A DNA stretch of 64,000 bases, taken from positions 44,117 through 108,116 of the forward strand of contig NZ_AKJD01000246.1 in assembly GCF_000282515.1 (NCBI RefSeq). Direction: 5' to 3'. This document shows positions 33,562-41,891 of this stretch, piece after piece; positions within the stretch are counted from its first letter, which is position 1; the number at the start of each line of letters is the position of its first letter. The notes below the pieces were generated by a model that worked only from the letters and a program-made list of their open reading frames with translations, did no database searches and was not told the DNA's origin. The stretch comes from Pseudomonas sp. GM80. Lineage in GTDB: Bacteria > Pseudomonadota > Gammaproteobacteria > Pseudomonadales > Pseudomonadaceae. A program made the position numbers and the translations under genes.

Positions 33562-34395
33562 ATGATTCGTAAATGTTTGTTCCCCGCTGCCGGCTATGGC
33601 ACGCGTTTCTTGCCGGCGACCAAAGCCATGCCCAAAGAAATGTTGCCGATCGTCAACAAGCCGTTGATCGAATACGCCGTTGAAGAAGCGCGGGACGCCG
33701 GCCTGCAACACATGGCCATCGTCACTGGCCGCGGCAAGCGCGCGCTGGAAGACCATTTCGACATCAGCTACGAACTCGAACACCAGATCCGAGGCACCGA
33801 GAAAGAGAAATTCCTCGCCGGCACCCGCGAGCTGATCGACACCTGCACCTTCTCCTACACCCGCCAGGTGGAAATGAAGGGCCTGGGCCACGCGATTCTC
33901 AGCGGCCGCCCGTTGATCGGCGATGAGCCGTTTGCCGTGGTGCTGGCCGATGACCTGTGCCTGAACCTGGAAGGTGACGGCGTCCTGACGCAGATGATCC
34001 AGCTGTACAAGAAATTCCGCTGCTCGATCGTCGCCATCCAGGAAGTCCCGGCCGACCAGACTCACAAGTACGGCGTCATCGCTGGCGAGCTGATCTCTGA
34101 CGGCATCTACCGGGTCAACAACATGGTGGAAAAACCGGCCCCACAAGATGCGCCATCGAACCTGGCGATCATCGGTCGCTACATCCTCACGCCGGACATT
34201 TTCGACCTGATCGCCGACACCCAACCGGGCAAGGGCGGCGAAATCCAGATCACCGACGCGCTGATGAAACAGGCGCAGAACGGTTGCGTGCTGGCTTACA
34301 AGTTCAAAGGCATGCGCTTCGATTGCGGAGACGCCGAGGGTTACTTGCAGGCGACCAACTTCTGCTACGAAAACGTCTATCTCAAGGGCCGCTGA
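33562..34395 (+). CDS. galU: UTP-glucose-1-phosphate uridylyltransferase
   Basis: 277 residues from the ATG at 33562 (AGGA ribosome site). Nucleotidyltransferase start FPAAGYGTRFLPATKAMPKE at 7-26, then NKPLIEYAVEEA, FAVVLADDLC and MVEKPAP. Makes UDP-glucose, the substrate of GalE and of the priming and other transferases. First gene of a short rightward unit with the 136-residue protein downstream. Confidence 0.96.
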   Translation: MIRKCLFPAAGYGTRFLPATKAMPKEMLPIVNKPLIEYAVEEARDAGLQHMAIVTGRGKRALEDHFDISYELEHQIRGTEKEKFLAGTRELIDTCTFSYTRQVEMKGLGHAILSGRPLIGDEPFAVVLADDLCLNLEGDGVLTQMIQLYKKFRCSIVAIQEVPADQTHKYGVIAGELISDGIYRVNNMVEKPAPQDAPSNLAIIGRYILTPDIFDLIADTQPGKGGEIQITDALMKQAQNGCVLAYKFKGMRFDCGDAEGYLQATNFCYENVYLKGR

Positions 34396-34427
34396 GACGG
34401 CTCCGCTCCTTACTCCACGAGGCCACC

Positions 34428-34838
34428 ATGAACATTGCACAACATTCCGTAGAGATTGAACGCGAGGTGGGCAACCTCGGGGTGATCAATTGGTTGTCGC
34501 GCCACCAGCCGTTGCCCAGCGCCAACGAATCCTGGTTGGGCACGATTTTGCTGGTGGAGCGCATCGGTGTGTTTCCCGCATCGGGAGATATCCGCCGGCC
34601 GATGCGCGACCCCTACCCCCTGCTCGCGCATTTGAAGGCAATTTACGCAGAGCAAGCCCTGGAAATCGATGACGGCGATGGGCTGAAAGTGATCTTCAGC
34701 GACTGGCGTTTTCGCGTGCGCATCTGCTGCAACGACCCGGCGATCATCATCAACGTGGAAACCCGTTGCGATACACGCTTGATGCCGCAAAAGCTCACGG
34801 AACTGCTCGATCAGATCGACACGTTCACCGACGCCTGA
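34428..34838 (+). CDS. Hypothetical protein downstream of galU
   Basis: 136 residues from the ATG at 34428 (GAGG ribosome site 5 bases upstream). Soluble alpha/beta protein, no signal or membrane segment: MNIAQHSVEIEREVGNLGVI ... ILLVERIGVFPASGDIRRPM ... VRICCNDPAIIINVETRCDT. I do not recognise a family. Thirty-two bases after galU, so co-transcribed; may relate to sugar-nucleotide metabolism, but nothing in the sequence shows this. Followed by a large hairpin. Confidence 0.68.
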   Translation: MNIAQHSVEIEREVGNLGVINWLSRHQPLPSANESWLGTILLVERIGVFPASGDIRRPMRDPYPLLAHLKAIYAEQALEIDDGDGLKVIFSDWRFRVRICCNDPAIIINVETRCDTRLMPQKLTELLDQIDTFTDA

Positions 34839-34846
34839 ACTGTCCC

Positions 34847-34933
34847 CTGTAGGAGCTGCCGAAGGCTGCAATCTTTTGATCCTGTTTTTAAAAGACAAGA
34901 TCAAAAGATCGCAGCCTTCGGCAGCTCCTACAG
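34847..34933. repeat. REP hairpin between convergent genes, terminator-like
   Basis: Nearly perfect inverted repeat of about 38 bases per arm (CTGTAGGAGCTGCCGAAGGC ... and its complement) around a short AT-rich loop; same family as 22441 and 51359. Placed between convergent genes, it may end both transcripts. Confidence 0.85.
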
Positions 34934-34936
34934 AGG

Positions 34937-36058
34937 CTAGTTATTGCAGCGTATGTGGGTGCCGGTGATCCAGGCGTAGAAGTAATCGGCAATGACCTTG
35001 CCGCCCGTGGCCGGCACGGGATGAATCTTGTCCGGGCCGATCATTGCAGCGGCATACCGCTTCACATCGGGACCGAAGGCGCATTGCAGATTGGTGTACC
35101 CCAGACGCTGCTCACGCGCCCAAGGCGCCAGCACCTGCGCATACGCCGACATCGGGTAAGCGCTGGAGCGCGTGGTGTCCTGACGCATGATCAGGTTGAT
35201 GCTCGCCTGCGGTTGAATCTCGCGCAGCATGCCCACCAACCCCTGAACATTCTGCAAGTACTGCGCAGGTTTCACGCCGAAACCCTGATCGTTGCCACCG
35301 AGCATGATCAGGTACACATCGGCGGGGATCTTCGACACGGCGGCTTTCCACTGAGTCTGCCACTGCGGATCCTTGTGATAAAAGTCTGCCGAGGCCGCAC
35401 CGGAGGCTGCCAGTTTCGACACGCGTACACCGTTCTGATCGTTGCTCATCCATAGGCCGAACAACGTGGGCGCGCCCTTCACCACTTCCAGTTTGAACGA
35501 CCAGTCTTTCGCAGCGGAGAGCCCCGTGAGCGCTACCTCCTGAACGCCTGAACCTTCAATTTTAAGGGGCTGCCAGTCTTGTGCGGGTGACCAGCGATAG
35601 CGGATTTCGCTGGGTTCGCCATTGCCCAGGTAAAGCAATTTCGCCTGGGTAACCGCTGTATCGATGCGCGGCGAAGGACTGGCATCCACCTGCAACCAAG
35701 CGCCGGGACGGCCTGTCACCGTGCGACTGTCCGGGCTCGCCTGCCCCAGATCGGAAACTTTCCAGCCACCGGCAAAATACTTCTCACTGCTGCGGGTGTA
35801 TTTGAAATGCGTACCGCCCAGCGCTGCGCCGTGATTGAACCCGACATAACCGGGCCCGGCAAAACCGACCTCCCCGGCCACGCGCTGCACCAGTTTGTTC
35901 AGATAGAAATCCTGCCCGGCGCTGTAGCTGTCGCCAATCACCGAGACCGACAACACCTTACCCGCCTTACCTTCACGCCACTGCGCAAAACGCTCACGCG
36001 CATCGCCCACCTCAACTACCGACGCTGCAACGGGTTGCGCGTCATCCACTGCCAACAT
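34937..36058 (-). CDS. SGNH/GDSL-type hydrolase, possible polysaccharide acylation
   Basis: 373 residues from the ATG at 36058 (strong GGAG site; an in-frame stop lies just upstream, so no longer form is possible). SGNH blocks: VIGDSYSAG (nucleophile Ser about 44), Gly in GFNHGAALGG, LGGNDQG, and PDKIHPV (Asp/His pair). An inserted beta-rich domain spans about 110-225. It may add or remove acetyl groups on the polysaccharide with the acyltransferase next door. Odd: no signal peptide is visible, unlike most SGNH proteins of this type. Confidence 0.75.
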   Translation of the reverse strand: MLAVDDAQPVAASVVEVGDARERFAQWREGKAGKVLSVSVIGDSYSAGQDFYLNKLVQRVAGEVGFAGPGYVGFNHGAALGGTHFKYTRSSEKYFAGGWKVSDLGQASPDSRTVTGRPGAWLQVDASPSPRIDTAVTQAKLLYLGNGEPSEIRYRWSPAQDWQPLKIEGSGVQEVALTGLSAAKDWSFKLEVVKGAPTLFGLWMSNDQNGVRVSKLAASGAASADFYHKDPQWQTQWKAAVSKIPADVYLIMLGGNDQGFGVKPAQYLQNVQGLVGMLREIQPQASINLIMRQDTTRSSAYPMSAYAQVLAPWAREQRLGYTNLQCAFGPDVKRYAAAMIGPDKIHPVPATGGKVIADYFYAWITGTHIRCNN

Positions 36059-36090
36059 GCAAAATCTCCTTCAGCCCGTAAGGGCCACTT

Positions 36091-36246
36091 CGCGAGCAGG
36101 CTCGCTCCCACAGGTATTGTGGTCATCCGCTAAATTCATTCACACCTGATAAACCTGTGGGAGCTGGCCTGCCAGCGATGGGGTCCGGTCAGACACAGAT
36201 GCATTGCCTGACAAAACGCCATCGCTGGCAAGCCAGCTCCCACAGG
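36091..36246. repeat. REP half-site (36091-36113) and REPIN (36156-36246)
   Basis: A single REP arm CGCGAGCAGGCTCGCTCCCA, then a complete REPIN with arms TGTGGGAGCTGGCCTGCCAG and its complement. Occupies most of the gap between the acyltransferase and SGNH genes, which are on the same strand. Confidence 0.85.
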
Positions 36247-36256
36247 GATTGTTTGA

Positions 36257-37306
36257 CTACAGAGATGATTGGGTCTGCACCACCGGTACGATAGGCACCA
36301 CCGGTTTCTTCTTCGCCGCGCGTTCGCCAAGGAACAGCACCGAGGTGAAATTGAACCGGCTGAAAATCATCGACAACACCACCGGTCCCAACAACCCGAA
36401 GCTCAACCCGCCCAACACCAGCAGGCTCTCATCCTTCACCCCCAAACGTCCCAGCACAAAGCGCGAGGTCGCCGCGAACAGCACGTGGAACAGGAAAATC
36501 GCATAGGAATACCCGCCCAGCCAAGTCAGCGCTTTCGAGCGCATATCACTCGACAGCAATGCGATGCACGACACACAGCCCACGGTCAGCCCAATCAGAC
36601 TACGACGATCAACAATCAACTCGCGATCAATCGCCGCCACGTACAGCAACGTCAACGAGATCAGCACAAAAACCAACGGCCCGATCACCTTGAACGTCTG
36701 CTTCAACCGGTCGACGTTTTCCTGGCCAATCATTCCCGCGACAAAAAACGGCAGCAGGTAAATCGCGCCATTGATCCCGAACGCATCGAACTTGAACGGC
36801 GGCAGCAGAAACAACAGCGCCGCAAACACGAACAAGCCATACAAGCGCGTCGCCGAACGCAGCATCCCGCGCCACTCCAGCAGCCCGACGAACATGAAAA
36901 TGATGAACACCGCCTGCAGGAACCAGAAGTGGTTGATCGGCACCCAGAACGATAACAACGCGTCGATCACGCCGACGTCCTTGTTGACCCCCGGCCCCAC
37001 CGCCTGCAGCACCGAAAACGGCACACCGACGCAAAACAGCGGCACGATCAAGCGTCGTACCTTGCCGCTGAAGAACGCGGAAAAGTCATTGCCGCGAATT
37101 TTGTAGATCGAATAGATGTACCCGGAGATGAAGGTGAACAGCGGCATGCGCACGTACACCATCGAATCGGCAATCACCCGGAACGGCGAACCGATGTCGA
37201 TCTTCAACCCGCCGCCCAACGGCCCGATGACGTGATAGAGCACCAGCAGCAGGCACGCCAGGCCGCGCAGGGTTTCGATCTCCAGGGACTTTTTCTTGCT
37301 CGACAT
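36257..37306 (-). CDS. Membrane-bound acyltransferase family 3
   Basis: 349 residues, about ten membrane segments. Signature LEIETLRGLACLLLVLYHVI at 8-27 with the conserved Arg and His of acyltransferase-3 proteins, later VRMPLFTFISGYIYS. These enzymes pass acetyl or succinyl groups across the inner membrane to glycans. It probably decorates the repeat unit, possibly with the SGNH protein. C-terminal tail is Lys/Val/Pro-rich and cytoplasmic. Confidence 0.88.
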   Translation of the reverse strand: MSSKKKSLEIETLRGLACLLLVLYHVIGPLGGGLKIDIGSPFRVIADSMVYVRMPLFTFISGYIYSIYKIRGNDFSAFFSGKVRRLIVPLFCVGVPFSVLQAVGPGVNKDVGVIDALLSFWVPINHFWFLQAVFIIFMFVGLLEWRGMLRSATRLYGLFVFAALLFLLPPFKFDAFGINGAIYLLPFFVAGMIGQENVDRLKQTFKVIGPLVFVLISLTLLYVAAIDRELIVDRRSLIGLTVGCVSCIALLSSDMRSKALTWLGGYSYAIFLFHVLFAATSRFVLGRLGVKDESLLVLGGLSFGLLGPVVLSMIFSRFNFTSVLFLGERAAKKKPVVPIVPVVQTQSSL

Positions 37307-37318
37307 AAAGCACCTGCC

Positions 37319-38422
37319 TCAATTCAGAATTCTTGATTCAACCTGCACCGGTTTGTTCGCCCGCAGCATCAAACCGAGGCCGACGAACAACACCGGCACC
37401 ACCATCGAAAAGTGCCGGGCGAAAGAGCCGAAGTCCGGTTCGAACAGTCCCTGCACCAGCAGAAACGCCATCGGGATCGCGATCAGTTCCTTGGGTTTGG
37501 TCTGGATCGGCGCGCCTTTGTAATCGGTCGAGGTAATGACCTTGAACAGCAGCAACGCGGTCATGATCATCAACGACACGAAGATCACCTGGCCCGGGCC
37601 GGACAACAGAATCAGCTCCACCGGGAACGACAGCCGGAAGAAAATGATCATCGAGTCCAGCGCCTGCGAGACGAAGTCGCTGCCGCTGAGCCACGACACG
37701 ATCAACGATTTCGAGCCCTCCTCGCCCGCCGTACGCAGTTCGTTGTTACTGGCGCGAATCGACGACACCGGGAAGCCCAGCGCCAGCTGGATCGCCGTGG
37801 CCACCGCCAGATAGAACAGGAACAGCATGAGGAAAAAGGTCGTGCGCGAGACGTACTTCTTCATCACGCAGACGCCCACCCACGACAGCGAAAACAGAAT
37901 CCAGTACGGCCGGATCAGCACGCCGTAGATCACTGCCGATAAGAAGAACCCGCCGCGATATTTGCGCGTCAGCGAGCTGAGCAAAATGCTCAGCACCGCG
38001 ACCGACACGATGATTTCCTTGGTCAGGTTTTCCAAAAAGAACGAGCGCACGATCCCCCACAGACACAGCGTGCCGAAGATCGCCAACGGCATGCGCCGAA
38101 ACACCACCACCGGAATCGCCGTGAGGAAAAAATTGCAGAACATGCCGTAGGCCCAGGCATTGGTCAGGTTGATCCCGGTGGGCCGCAGCAGGAACGCCGA
38201 ACACTCGTAAGAGGAGCGATCAGGCGAGAACGGGTTCCAGAAGTTGCAGTTGTCGGCCCGCGCGTAAGACGACCACAACGTCATCGCATCCGGGCCTGGA
38301 TCGCGGGGGATCAACAGCGGCATGGCCACCGACAGAAACAGCCCGGTGAAGAGGATCAGGAACGACAGCGAAGAGTCGAGTTTCTTGCCGCGAAACTCGA
38401 TGCGCGGCAATTTCAGGCCCAT
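37319..38422 (-). CDS. Wzy-like polysaccharide polymerase (putative)
   Basis: 367 residues from the ATG at 38422; a longer frame upstream overlaps the flippase gene and is not coding. About ten membrane segments with a large periplasmic loop after the first (SYARADNCNFWNPFSPDRSS), an outline shared by O-antigen/EPS polymerases. Sequence conservation in Wzy proteins is low, so the call rests on topology and on the place between flippase and acyltransferase genes. Overlaps wzx by 10 bases. Confidence 0.7.
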   Translation of the reverse strand: MGLKLPRIEFRGKKLDSSLSFLILFTGLFLSVAMPLLIPRDPGPDAMTLWSSYARADNCNFWNPFSPDRSSYECSAFLLRPTGINLTNAWAYGMFCNFFLTAIPVVVFRRMPLAIFGTLCLWGIVRSFFLENLTKEIIVSVAVLSILLSSLTRKYRGGFFLSAVIYGVLIRPYWILFSLSWVGVCVMKKYVSRTTFFLMLFLFYLAVATAIQLALGFPVSSIRASNNELRTAGEEGSKSLIVSWLSGSDFVSQALDSMIIFFRLSFPVELILLSGPGQVIFVSLMIMTALLLFKVITSTDYKGAPIQTKPKELIAIPMAFLLVQGLFEPDFGSFARHFSMVVPVLFVGLGLMLRANKPVQVESRILN

Positions 38423-39645
38423 GACAACGCAGCCTTTTTCGCTGTCGTCACACGGGTCAACAAAGCAATCACACTGAGCTGCACAACGATTGCGAAGACG
38501 TTGCCCCACGCCGCGCCGTAGATCGAATAGTGCTTGATCAACACATAGCTGACCGGCACCGACACCAACAGACAGATCGCCGCACTGGCGAGCGAAACCC
38601 GGCTGTTTTTCGAGGCAATCAGGCCGCCCCAGACGATGTCGCCGATCGCCCGCAGAGCGAAGGAAAGGATCAGCACGCCAAGGATCGCATTGTCCGGACG
38701 CGGCACGCTGGTGGCGACGTAATCGAGCACCACGTTGAAGAACAGATAGATCGCCACTGCCACGGCTGCCGACACCACCAGCGAGCGCATGACCCACTTG
38801 TTGACGAACAACTGCTTGACCGTGAATGACTGTTGATCCGCCTGGAAACGCTTGGCCAGCACCGGAATGCCGACCACGGCTACTACCGCGTACGACAACG
38901 CTTGCAAGGTATTGGCCGCCGACCACGCGTAGACGTATTTACCGAGGCTGGCGTAGGGTTCCAGGTCGATGATCAGAAACCGTTCGGCATATTGACTCAG
39001 CGCGATCAGCCCGGTGCCGAGATAAAACGGCAAACCGGCCTTCCACACCGTGCCGGCGGCCAGTGTGCCCGTCGTCCGCCCCTTATGCACCCTCACCACG
39101 ATCAGGTAACCGGCGACGATCACCAGCACATTGGCAATCACCCAGAGCCAAAGCACGCTGGCCACACCGGAAATCCAGCCGAGCATCATCCCGCCCACGG
39201 CCAACAGCGCCCAGAGACCGGTCTTGATGAAAAACAACACGGCGCCGGCTGTAGCTTTCTGTGCCGAAAACACAAACGAATTGATTTCGAACGACAGGTG
39301 TTCGGTGAGCAATACCAGCGTCACGCAAAGCACCACCGCCGCTGTCGCCTCGACCTGCTGGAACAGCGAGTAGATCAACACCGTCACCAGCGACAACGCC
39401 AGCCCCACGGACACATACAACAGCAGCACCTTATCGACAACCTTTCGCGAACTGCCGCCGACACTGATCAGCCGATTGATTTCAGAGCTGAAGCCCACGC
39501 TGTAGAACTTTGAGGCAATGAACGAAGCCGCCATCACCACGCCGTAAAAACCCAGGGCGTCGTAGCCCAGATAGCGGGTGATCGCCAACACCAGCAAAAA
39601 CTTCGCGCCCAAGGCTCCGCCGCGAAGCAACAGCCTGAATATCAT
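38413..39645 (-). CDS. Wzx-like polysaccharide flippase
   Basis: 410 residues with 11-12 membrane segments and the MATE/PST-type start LLLRGGALGAKFLLVLAITRYLGYDALGFYGVV. Flips lipid-linked repeat units to the periplasm. ATGA overlap with the upstream pyruvyl transferase gene and overlap with the polymerase gene show a tightly coupled operon. Confidence 0.88.
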   Translation of the reverse strand: MIFRLLLRGGALGAKFLLVLAITRYLGYDALGFYGVVMAASFIASKFYSVGFSSEINRLISVGGSSRKVVDKVLLLYVSVGLALSLVTVLIYSLFQQVEATAAVVLCVTLVLLTEHLSFEINSFVFSAQKATAGAVLFFIKTGLWALLAVGGMMLGWISGVASVLWLWVIANVLVIVAGYLIVVRVHKGRTTGTLAAGTVWKAGLPFYLGTGLIALSQYAERFLIIDLEPYASLGKYVYAWSAANTLQALSYAVVAVVGIPVLAKRFQADQQSFTVKQLFVNKWVMRSLVVSAAVAVAIYLFFNVVLDYVATSVPRPDNAILGVLILSFALRAIGDIVWGGLIASKNSRVSLASAAICLLVSVPVSYVLIKHYSIYGAAWGNVFAIVVQLSVIALLTRVTTAKKAALSWA

Positions 39646-40754
39646 CGAACGATACCTTTGATGATGTCGTCCATGGCCACGGTTTTCGCTTCGATTTCAC
39701 GGCAGGTATCGGTCAGGCGCTTGCCGAAATTCGACAGCGCATTCGGCGCGTAGACCGTGTCGATAATGGTGTCGACATTGATGTCGCCGCCATTGATCAC
39801 CCAGTCCTCGACGCCCATGTCCTGATAGGCGCCAAAGCCTTTGCGCTCGTAGCTGATGTGGTACGCCGGCACGCCCGAAAGCAGCGATTCGATGGCGCCG
39901 TGCAAGCGCACGGAAATCACCAGGTCCGGTTGATACTTGGCGATCGTGGCTTTCAACGACAGCAAGTCTTCGGTAATGCCCAGTTCGCGATAGAACGCAC
40001 CGTCATCATTGCCACGCACCGCGCTTTGCACGGCGCACACTACTTGGCTTTTTTCCTTCAGGCGCTGCAGCAGCAACTTCAAGTTGGCGACGTAGGCGAC
40101 TTTCTTGTCTTTGCTCCACTCCGGTGGCTTGCGCAGCACCACGCAGACCGTGGCTGGCGATGCCGCGCAGCGAGTGAACTTAGGCTGCTGAAGGATTTTG
40201 CTCGCCAGCGACTGCACGGCCAGGTCTGGCGCGCGGTAGACATTTTCATGAGCGTCGAAGATCGCCGAAGAACGGTTGTCGCGCACGAACACCGCGTCGG
40301 CGCTGGCGTAATGCTCGACGATCTTGCTGCTCTCGCCGTGGAATGGCCCGATGCTTTGCGGCAGGTATACCGACGGCACCTTGCTGAGGATCGCGGTTTC
40401 CAGTTGCTTGGCGTGGCCGAGCTTGAGTTTGATGTGCTCGAAAGCGCTTTTCGAACGCATGTAGCCGCCACCGACGCCAACAATAAGATCGGTTTTCTTC
40501 AACAGATCCGCCAGCCCGGCATAGGACTGGTTAAGAAACACTGCCTGCTTGACCCGGCCCAAGCCCTTGGCCGCCATCACCGGGGCGTCGAAGCGCGGGT
40601 GCGGCAAGTAGCTGAAAGAATCCGGATCGGAGGCGACCACGCTGATCGCGGTGTCGTCACCAAAGTTGCGCTGCACCAGGGCAATGGCCAGATCGACGAG
40701 CAAGCCGTCACCGGAGTTGGACGCACTGTAGCCATGCAAAATCGTTACGTTCAT
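39642..40754 (-). CDS. Polysaccharide pyruvyl transferase
   Basis: 370 residues from the ATG at 40754 (MNVTILHGYSASNSGDGLLV); an ATG 33 bases earlier lies in the preceding gene. GT-B-like fold of the pyruvyltransferase family: SGDGLLVDLA near the start, VGGGYMRSK (about 92-100), VYLPQSIGPF, and SVRLHGAIESLLSGVP near 285. It adds a ketal pyruvate from PEP to a sugar, giving the polymer negative charge. Final gene before wzx on the operon. Confidence 0.9.
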   Translation of the reverse strand: MNVTILHGYSASNSGDGLLVDLAIALVQRNFGDDTAISVVASDPDSFSYLPHPRFDAPVMAAKGLGRVKQAVFLNQSYAGLADLLKKTDLIVGVGGGYMRSKSAFEHIKLKLGHAKQLETAILSKVPSVYLPQSIGPFHGESSKIVEHYASADAVFVRDNRSSAIFDAHENVYRAPDLAVQSLASKILQQPKFTRCAASPATVCVVLRKPPEWSKDKKVAYVANLKLLLQRLKEKSQVVCAVQSAVRGNDDGAFYRELGITEDLLSLKATIAKYQPDLVISVRLHGAIESLLSGVPAYHISYERKGFGAYQDMGVEDWVINGGDINVDTIIDTVYAPNALSNFGKRLTDTCREIEAKTVAMDDIIKGIVR

Positions 40755-40768
40755 AAGCTGAGTTCTAC

Positions 40769-41851
40769 TTAATAAGTGGGAGCGCAATACACGTCATAGG
40801 TCTGGCGGATCATCAACGCGGCGCTGAAGCGCTCGCGGACGATGCTGCGCCCTTCGGAGCCGAGGTCGAGCAACCGCGGCTTCTGGATTTGCGCCAGCAC
40901 ATCGGCCAGCGCCTGGTGATCACCGGACGGGAAGACATAGCCCGAGACGCCGTGCGTAACCAGTTCCGGCAGCGAGGTGCAATTGCTCGCGATCACCGGC
41001 AGCCCCATGGCCATGCCTTCCAGCGGCACCATGGCGAAACCTTCCCAGCGACTCGGCACAATCAGCGCATCGGCTTTCTGGTACAACGCCTGCACTTCGC
41101 TCGGCGTGACCCATGGCAGGTATTCGACCGAATCCATCGGCGGGCACTCGACCGAATCCTCGTTGACCGCGCTGCCGACCACCGTCAGTTTCAGGTCATT
41201 GCGCTGCACCTTGGCGAAGGCCTTGAGCAGCACGTCGAAGCCTTTCTGGTAATCGAGACGGCCGACAAACAGCAGATGAATCGGCTCGGGGCTCGCGGCT
41301 TTCGGCGCGTCATCCTTGTGATGAATGCCGTTGTAGATCAGCTTCATCCGTTTGCGCTCGATGCCAAACCGCGCGGCTTTGTCGAGTTCGTACTGGCTGA
41401 CGCAAATGATCACGTCGGTGACTTTCTGCAGCACTCGCTCGATCCACGCATAGACTTTCTGCTTGGTCGGCGAGCTTTCCATCAGGAACGAAAACGCGTG
41501 CGGACAGTAGACGATTTTCGGCTTGCGCCACGGTCGCAACAGCACACACACGCAACGGCCGATCACTCCGGAAAAGGTGCTGTGCAAATGCACCACATCG
41601 GGTTTCTCCTTGAACAGCACTTGCCCCAGACGCCAGGCGAAACGCAGCAACGACGACACATTGCGCCCGGTGCGCGGGAACGTGCGGATCTGTTGCGCTT
41701 GAATGCCGTGTAGTTCTTTTGCCTGATCTTCCGGCACCAGATACACCAGCTCGTAGTTCGCCGCATCGCCTTCGGGGGAATCCGAGATCGTGCGGATCAC
41801 GGTCGCGACGCCACCTTTGATCGTCTCTGCCACGTGCAGTATTTTTTTCAC
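40769..41851 (-). CDS. Glycosyltransferase family 4
   Basis: 360 residues. GT-B fold: N-terminal KKILHVAETIKGGVATVIRT (Gly-rich acceptor loop), VVHLHSTFSG; C-terminal FVGRLDYQKGFDVLLKAFAK, SRWEGFAMVPLEGMAMGLPV (EX7E motif) and donor-binding region. It is the only recognisable glycosyltransferase here besides the priming enzyme, so it probably adds the second sugar of the repeat unit. Separated by 14 bases from the pyruvyl transferase gene. Confidence 0.9.
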   Translation of the reverse strand: MKKILHVAETIKGGVATVIRTISDSPEGDAANYELVYLVPEDQAKELHGIQAQQIRTFPRTGRNVSSLLRFAWRLGQVLFKEKPDVVHLHSTFSGVIGRCVCVLLRPWRKPKIVYCPHAFSFLMESSPTKQKVYAWIERVLQKVTDVIICVSQYELDKAARFGIERKRMKLIYNGIHHKDDAPKAASPEPIHLLFVGRLDYQKGFDVLLKAFAKVQRNDLKLTVVGSAVNEDSVECPPMDSVEYLPWVTPSEVQALYQKADALIVPSRWEGFAMVPLEGMAMGLPVIASNCTSLPELVTHGVSGYVFPSGDHQALADVLAQIQKPRLLDLGSEGRSIVRERFSAALMIRQTYDVYCAPTY

Positions 41852-41891
41852 AAATCACCCACTTCAAACAGGAAAAAACAGTCGCTGACAG

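Noticed and set aside
34937..36058. Possible frameshift removing a signal peptide from the SGNH gene
   Set aside because: A strong ribosome site lies directly before the ATG and no leader-like peptide is seen in nearby frames; reported instead as an unusual feature.
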